From assembly GCA_964059195.1 (NCBI GenBank), contig CAXKWD010000009.1:45479160-45543159 (forward strand): a stretch of DNA of 64,000 bases, given 5' to 3'. The notes beneath the pieces were generated by a model, which was not told the origin of the DNA, ran no database searches, and was given only the letters and a program-made list of their open reading frames with translations. Positions 58,042 through 64,000 of this stretch are shown here, piece after piece; positions within the stretch are counted from its first letter, which is position 1; the number at the start of each line of letters is the position of its first letter. This DNA is from Ectobius pallidus. Taxonomy: Eukaryota > Arthropoda > Insecta > Blattodea > Ectobiidae. The position numbers and the translations under genes are program-made.

Positions 58042-59121
58042 ATGAAATTGAATCTGCGGGATAATTATTATCTGAATGATAAACTTAAGAAAATAGGGCA
58101 GCTCCAAGCGGGAGATCAAAATCTTCAAAAGCTTATGGGTAACGCACGGGACATCGGGACAATCCATGTAATGAATGAGGATACAGAGAACACTGGAGAA
58201 GCAGAAAACTCAGAAAATGGTGCGATAAAACCCTTTTCGATTGGTATGAAAGAGGGAATCTTATACAAGCTATGTGGTACTAATAACGCAACGTGGAAAA
58301 CGTATATTCCTGAGGCAATGGAACGAGACTTAATAGCCAGTTACCATGAGAATTTAGCTCACAGTGGAACTGATAGGTTAGTAAATGCCATAAGTCAGCA
58401 TTTTTATGTGAAGCACCTAGGACGTAAAGTCAGAAAGTATGTTTCCACTTGTCATTTATGTCAAATAGGCAAAATGCGTAATGTTGCATATGACGTCACA
58501 CCAGGTGCTATTGAGGCTACTAAGCCGAAGCAATTAATTTGCGCAGACATTTTAGGACCCCTGGTAAAATCTAACTTCGGAAATCAATTTATCTTAGTTA
58601 TGGTTGACGTGTTCAGCAAATTTGTGAAGTTATATCCTCTCCGTAGGATATCCACTAAAATATGTGTTGCTAAAGTAAGAGATTTTATTTGCGAGTTCGG
58701 CGCTTTTGATTTCATTTTGACAGACAACGCGAGTATTTTTTCAAGTAGGCATTGGACAACGGAACTTAATAAGCTAGGCGTGAAAATCCGCCACTGCTCC
58801 TCTTTTTATCCCAGAGGTAACCCCTCTGAACGCTATATCAAAAGTGTGATTGGTTACCTCCGATTATTGTCTCACCGGAAACACCAAGATTGGTTTCGTC
58901 ACCTGAAGACGATACAGGCGATATTGAATGAAACGCCAAACGATGTTACTAAAGAAATCCCTATTGAAGTGATTAAAGGTACGGTAGTAGGGCCTTTGTT
59001 TTCCAACACTCCACCAATTTTACCTACGTGTGCTCCGCGGGACACAGATGTTTGTAAGGAAATAATGGCTCGGTTACACAAGCGATGGAAAAAGCGCAAA
59101 GAAAAAAAGACCGTCCCATAA
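58042..59121 (+). CDS. LTR element integrase, zinc and catalytic domains
   Basis: The product would insert the cDNA copy into the genome. An HHCC zinc domain is visible (YHENLAHSGTDRLVNAISQH, then CHLCQIGK). The DDE core follows: D in CADILGPLVKSNFGNQF, D in FILTDNASIF, and E in GNPSERYIKSVIGYL. All three acidic residues are present. The frame ends after a Lys/Arg-rich stretch just past an A7 run (59102-59108). The rest of the protein continues in another frame from about 59109. The start ATG is not certain because the natural protein would be part of a Pol polyprotein. Confidence 0.88.
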   Translation: MKLNLRDNYYLNDKLKKIGQLQAGDQNLQKLMGNARDIGTIHVMNEDTENTGEAENSENGAIKPFSIGMKEGILYKLCGTNNATWKTYIPEAMERDLIASYHENLAHSGTDRLVNAISQHFYVKHLGRKVRKYVSTCHLCQIGKMRNVAYDVTPGAIEATKPKQLICADILGPLVKSNFGNQFILVMVDVFSKFVKLYPLRRISTKICVAKVRDFICEFGAFDFILTDNASIFSSRHWTTELNKLGVKIRHCSSFYPRGNPSERYIKSVIGYLRLLSHRKHQDWFRHLKTIQAILNETPNDVTKEIPIEVIKGTVVGPLFSNTPPILPTCAPRDTDVCKEIMARLHKRWKKRKEKKTVP

Positions 59122-59353
59122 ACCTAAATGGCAACCACGTCAGAATGAATTGGTATTGGTGAAGAACTTCCCCCTTTCAAGTGCTATCAATCAGAGGCAG
59201 AAAAAATTTTGTTTACCCTACCGAGGTCCCTATTGTATTCAACGGCAATTTGGTACGGACACTTTTGAGGTGTCAGACCCAAAAGACGCCAATAAAATAT
59301 TAGGTCGGTACCATAAGCAATTACTAAGGAAATACCGTACCGAATCTTCATAA
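59109..59353 (+). CDS. Integrase C-terminal domain (GPY/F), frame-shifted
   Basis: This frame has WQPRQNELVLVKNFPLSSA, then KKFCLPYRGPYCIQRQFG and RYHKQLLRKY. RGPY is the GPY/F motif of the C-terminal domain of Ty3/gypsy integrases. It is one base out of frame with the catalytic part; the shift lies at or near the A7 run. It may be a mutation, an assembly error or a slippery site. Confidence 0.75.
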
Positions 59354-60846
59354 GAAAACCCCTAAATGGGAAGAATAAGAATAGTATTGTAAGTTATGTA
59401 CGAAGCAAGGACCTTAGAATGGACAAAACACGTTCTTGAAACTAAATTATATGCATATATTCGTGATCGCGGACCTCGGATCTATATACACATTAAACGC
59501 AGCGGGTGAGGTATTTTCCCTGTTGCGAATGCACCCTCAGTATTAGAGAAAATGTATCCTACTCCGAATAGACAATGGACAGGATGTAGATATGGCATTT
59601 GGTGCAGGACACCAACCCATACAGTTTCGGCGAAGGTAAAGGAACCCCGATTAAGGTTTCCTATATGTAAATACTTTGTAAATAGTGTATATATGATTAT
59701 GGTTCATGCTCTTACTGTCAAGGCAAAGCTGAAGTGATGTGATATCGATCCGACAGCCGAGATTACGAATTTGTGAATTTAATACTATATTATCATTTCA
59801 AATTTTTAAATTTTTATTTTTAATATACACTTCACATGGAAAATATTTAGCTACACAATTAGAGATATGTATATGATTTAACCCTTTGAAACTCATAAAT
59901 CCCACCCGATAAGTTACACCCTGCCTAAGAAATTACCGTAAGGTAAGTGTCCGATGTAATATTTGTATGAACTAAATGTATACCTAAGAATTTCCGGCAG
60001 TGAAACAACGAATATAAGATAATTAATAATGTGACGTAGTATTGATGTAAAGATAATTAGAGAGAGAATTGTTAATTATGTACAATACCATGAGTATATA
60101 GATATATTACCATGAGTAATGAGTAACGAAGGATATACGAATTCATTATTAATTAAGAATTCGAGACTCTGAAATTAAAGGTCACATTAAACATATTTAT
60201 AAGAGGTATATGCAGTAACTCAGAATTATTTTAACATAAGTTCCAGTGAATGAAATACATATAGAGTTACCTAACGGAAAGGCAGAGGGATAACATTTGT
60301 GATGGATGGAAATTTCGTACAATTTATTGTACAATAAAATTTGTACAACTTAGTACGTAAAGAAAATATTTCATATTTTAATGTGAAGGGTATAGCTACT
60401 GTCTAATTAATGTGTGAAAGGAAAATACTCATATGAGATAATTCCATATTTGATTTAAGGATAATTACATAATGAAATAAGTTGATACTTCAATTTTTAA
60501 GTACGATGTCAAATTACAAAGGAATAAGTTAATATTTCGTGTTTTTCAATTTTAGATACATGAAAATTGAATTGATATAATTACTTTTCAACTACATAGG
60601 AAATAAGTTGATATTTTTATTTTTCAGATACTATGAATACATCAAGTAAGTAATTATTAGAACTAAGGGTACTATGTTATTCCTATATGTTATTACAAGT
60701 AAGAATTGCAACATTAACACGTACAAAATACCTTTGCTCATATAATGATATTTTTGAAGTCGAGGCAAATCAAAATTTTTTTAATTCAATAACCATATTC
60801 TACGAATATCGTCATTTCCTTTATAAAATTTTTGACTTGGGTCAAA
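59354..60846 (+). other. LTR element 3' non-coding interval
   Basis: About 1.5 kb of AT-rich sequence without an env-like frame. I see no clear purine-rich polypurine tract just before the 3' LTR (the last bases are GACTTGGGTCAAA). Confidence 0.6.
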
Positions 60847-62008
60847 TGAAGCTGGTATGAGACCCCCTACGAAGTTTGTACGGCACCCTATGGAGACTTT
60901 CTTCCCACTGACCGTTAAAATTCAAATATCCTAACTTTTCTTCTTCAATTAAGACAATACCAAAATTACGACACCTATATTAATATTACCGTTCGATAGA
61001 TTTATTTACTCCCTTTCATTTCATATGTCACTCAATTAATATAATTACAGGACTAATTATTTATTCGGTTTTTATTGATTAACATATAAAATTTACATCT
61101 CTTCATAGAGAATTTTACACCACCGGACTCAGCGAGAAACAAGCTACCGGAATATGATATTCAATTTTTCCTCGATAATTCCAATTCGGAATTATCAAGG
61201 AAAGTTCCAATTTCTATAGAACTGTCTCTCCCCCGCTAGTTTTCGAGACATCTTCGTAATTAATGGCTGTTCCTGACAGTCTGACTTTTGTTCCTTCAGG
61301 ATTCCCGGATTCTTAACGTCCTCTTTAAAAACTTTTCAACCAATAAACACCCGTGGCGCGAAGTTGTCACCCAATAGGGCCCGTATTATGACCAAATTAC
61401 GTCACATCCCCAAAATGTATAAAAAGGACCTCCGCCATCAAATCGGGGCACTCCATACAAGTTTCCGAACAACTACTCCACGCCACTCGCCTGTGTATTA
61501 TACACACGTAGGATAAGTTATTTATAAAAGCCGCGTGTTTATTATAATAGGCCTATAAAGTTGCTGTTTCTTCCCCGTAAAGGATATTTCCGTACGGACC
61601 CAAAATAATTAAGACTGCGAATTGTAAGTGCAACTAGCGATATTACCCTAGGCGAGGCGAAGAATTATATTAGCAAAGTGTATGTGACGTGGATGAAGTA
61701 TAAATAGGCCGCCATTCATATGTGAGGGTACCTAAACCAAAAGTGTACGAATGACGATATATTTTTGTCATAAAAGTTTTAAAATATATAAGTATATTTT
61801 ACATCGTGTGCCTTTTATGTACATGTATAACCCCTGTGCAATATCCTAGCTGTTGTGATTGTTGGTGCTTGAACACAGACGTCGCCACCACGAAGCCCTT
61901 GCTCGATCCGACTGACTACGCCGGCAGCTCACACCTTACAGGTACACTATTAACTGATTGACGCCCAAGCGAACGGCTTCATAAGTGACGCCCGAGCGAA
62001 CGGCTTCA
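60847..62008 (+). repeat. 3' LTR
   Basis: Same length and, as far as I could compare, the same sequence as the 5' LTR. It is followed by TCTT, the target duplication. Confidence 0.9.
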
Positions 62009-62012
62009 TCTT

Positions 62013-62240
62013 GTAGAATACTCATCCTTTAAAACAATTTTAGGACTAACAACTTCATTTACAAAAATATTGATAAATAAAGGTGAAAATATCAATTATA
62101 TCCCGTCCTAATAGTTGTATCATGTTAATATTACGTGTTTCATTGTACGATTAACTTGTATTTAAAATTTATTTTTGCATTATGAAGATAATTATATGGA
62201 ATTATTACATGTACTGTTGGTTCTTTACTTTTGGAACTAA

Positions 62241-62278
<38 letters not shown>

Positions 62279-63226
62279 ATTTTCATAATGAACAATTTTA
62301 GGCAATCTAGAATGATGCTCAAACTTTGACAACAAATAAAATAAGAAATGCATTAAAGGTTCACATTTATGGCTCGAATTATTTTCACACCCATTTTTAT
62401 GTAGGTTATAACTAAATCCAATTTTCAATGATACTTTTCCATTGTCTTTTATGTTTAGGCCCACACATTTCTATTATAAATATCGACAGCATTACCCCAT
62501 GAATAATAATAGGTTATTTATTTGAAAGGGAGACATTCACGTTTATGTGAGCTCATGCAGCGGATAGCACTGATTTACTGAGGATATTAATGTTTTACTG
62601 GAATGTATTCCGCATTATACATAGTTTTCCTAATTCGATAATACGCTTAAAAAGACAACTATTCACAACGCGCAGAGAATGGTATATGAGACTTCTTAAT
62701 GAAGGAAGTAACCATTAAAGGTACATAAATGTATGAAATATGTTAATGAACCTAGACATTTCGCTTCTGCTTTATTTATGCTCATTGTTAGCTTTCTTTA
62801 ATTCGCTTTTTTCTATACAACAACCTTTCTCTCCATCAAATATAAACAATCTTTTCAGAAAACCTGAATTATTCACACATTGTAACAATATACCTTTATG
62901 AGTGAACCGCTTTAATAACACATTAAGTTAATTCAATCAAAGCAGGGAATAATACTTCTTTAGTTTTATCTCACGCAAGGGAAGAAACTTTTTTTCTTAA
63001 AATAAAATAAAATGGAGCTGCTGTGAGTAGGCTGCCGAGTTCTACTAACACAACCTGTAATGAATGTAGGCCTATTGAAATAAGTCCGATGTCAAGAAAC
63101 AGGAGATTTAATACACAAATTAATTTCACTTGCTTTCATTTAGTTTGTCTCAATATACAGAAATTTTACTTAGGCTAATGCCCATGGTATCGGTAGTTAA
63201 TAACTCGGAGTTAACAAGAATGCCTT
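62013..63226. other. Right flank, no gene recognised
   Basis: AT-rich sequence with an (AT)n tract at 62241-62273. No protein motif seen; possibly prickle intron. Confidence 0.35.
62241..62273. repeat. (AT)n microsatellite
   Basis: About 16 AT units. Confidence 0.9.
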
Positions 63227-63234
63227 CACAGATG

Positions 63235-63599
63235 CAGGGCCGGCTCGTCCATATACGCCGAACTAGGTAGCCGCCTAGGGCGGCAAATTTTTAGAAAGAT
63301 TTAGGAGCGGCAACATCTAGAAAAAATCTATGATGTAGTTTCTTGTTTGTTTAATGTAAATATAAAAAGTTACAATCTTTTCATTTACTGTAGGCTAAAA
63401 GTATTTTTATTTAATCCTCATTCTCAATCTGGTCCAGTTCAAATCAATTTTAATTAACCATTTACCCATACCAGGCTAGATAACGTGAAATTCCATGTTT
63501 AATCAAATGGTAAAAGATGGAATGATTAAGGTGGCAATTTGGGGGATGCGCCGAAATTATTTCTCGCCTAGGGCGCCAAAATACCTAAAGCCGGCTCTG
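63235..63599. mobile_element. hAT MITE, 365 bp
   Basis: Ends CAGGGCCGGCT and AGCCGGCTCTG are inverted repeats. They are flanked by a perfect 8-bp duplication CACAGATG (63227-63234; 63600-63607). Inside both ends lie CGCCTAGGGCGGCAAAT and CGCCTAGGGCGCCAAAAT, a second inverted motif. Related to the MITE at 43750-44461. Confidence 0.9.
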
Positions 63600-63607
63600 C
63601 ACAGATG

Positions 63608-64000
63608 GCAAAATCTCTGACTCTTCTAAGGCAAAAAATAAACATTTTTTAAATGTAAAGTTTCCTACAGGTGTATCTTTGATTTAAAAATATATGAACA
63701 TAGTATAGGCGTAAGGAAGTGTGTAGTTTTTCCTGAGAGTAACAAATAGTTTTGTTTCAAGGTCGAGACAAAAATGCTTGACGGCTTCTGCAATGAAATA
63801 GCTTAAATTATGGTTTTAAAATATACAATAATTTTGTTCCCAACACCCTGAATTTATAAAACAAATGTTTAGTAAATTTTATATTTCAAATTAAAGAAAC
63901 GTTTTAAAACAGTAGGTAGCTAACTCATATTATTGCCGGTTGCTAGTTATCAAACCGAGCAGGAGTTCTGGTGCTGTAGGTATACCAAAGAAATCCTTGT
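63608..64000. other. Right edge, no feature seen
   Basis: AT-rich sequence without recognised elements. Confidence 0.35.

Larger units (their letters stand above)
53944..62008 (+). mobile_element. Ty3/gypsy-type LTR retrotransposon without reverse transcriptase
   Basis: Two 1162-bp LTRs (53944-55105; 60847-62008) have short inverted ends TGAAGC..GCTTCA and are flanked by TCTT on both sides (53940-53943; 62009-62012), a 4-bp target duplication. I found no difference between the LTRs by eye, and their lengths are equal, so the insertion is recent. Internal genes are gag (55504-57417) and integrase (58042-59353). No protease, reverse transcriptase or RNase H motifs lie between them. I did not recognise a standard primer-binding site after the 5' LTR. 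Confidence 0.9.

Noticed and set aside
59354..60846. Possible env gene in the LTR element
   Set aside because: No frame longer than about 61 codons and no signal peptide or transmembrane pattern.

Overview
The window looks like a nuclear segment from an arthropod, most likely an insect with a large, AT-rich, transposon-filled genome. The reasons are large introns, LINEs, SINEs, Helitron, mariner, hAT and LTR elements, and four exons of the planar-polarity gene prickle that read like the insect protein. A cockroach-like or other hemimetabolous insect would fit, but the sequence alone does not prove this.

Layout, left to right. Positions 102-4086 (minus) hold a repetitive, dibasic-rich, apparently secreted protein that I do not recognise. 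A 1.45 kb hAT-type insertion with a perfect 8-bp target duplication cuts it in two; removing the insertion and one duplication leaves exactly 842 codons. Positions 4380-8800 hold repeat debris: a decayed Helitron carrying a cysteine-protease-like domain, short Helitron-like copies, and a 1.5 kb foldback repeat. Positions 8828-14407 are a full-length LINE with two ORFs and a 12-bp target duplication. A tRNA-iMet-like hairpin and a LINE scrap follow. Positions 17064-21689 look like a Harbinger-type element with a small spliced gene; nested in it is an intact 2.3 kb CACTG-ended DNA transposon with a single 565-codon ORF. From 21.7 to 30.8 kb there is little beyond SINE/LINE scraps and simple repeats.

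Positions 31192-49334 (minus) carry the last four coding exons of prickle: three LIM domains, a low-complexity tail and a C-terminal CIIS prenylation box. The PET domain and earlier exons are not seen and should lie beyond the right edge or in unrecognised upstream sequence. The introns are filled with hAT elements, a LINE pseudogene, SINEs and a three-level nest (Tc-like foldback, mariner, hAT MITE). Upstream of the LIM1 exon are a SINE, two nested hAT elements and a young Ty3/gypsy-type LTR element (53944-62008). Its two 1162-bp LTRs look identical, yet it has only gag and integrase and no reverse transcriptase.

The most unusual observations are: (1) the repetitive precursor gene broken by a hAT element; (2) the intact CACTG transposon; (3) the young LTR element without reverse transcriptase; (4) the strong excess of the palindrome TAGGCCTA, with one tandem-repeat copy showing a clean 6-bp GGCCTA gain. 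All calls come from reading the sequence; no searches were run.
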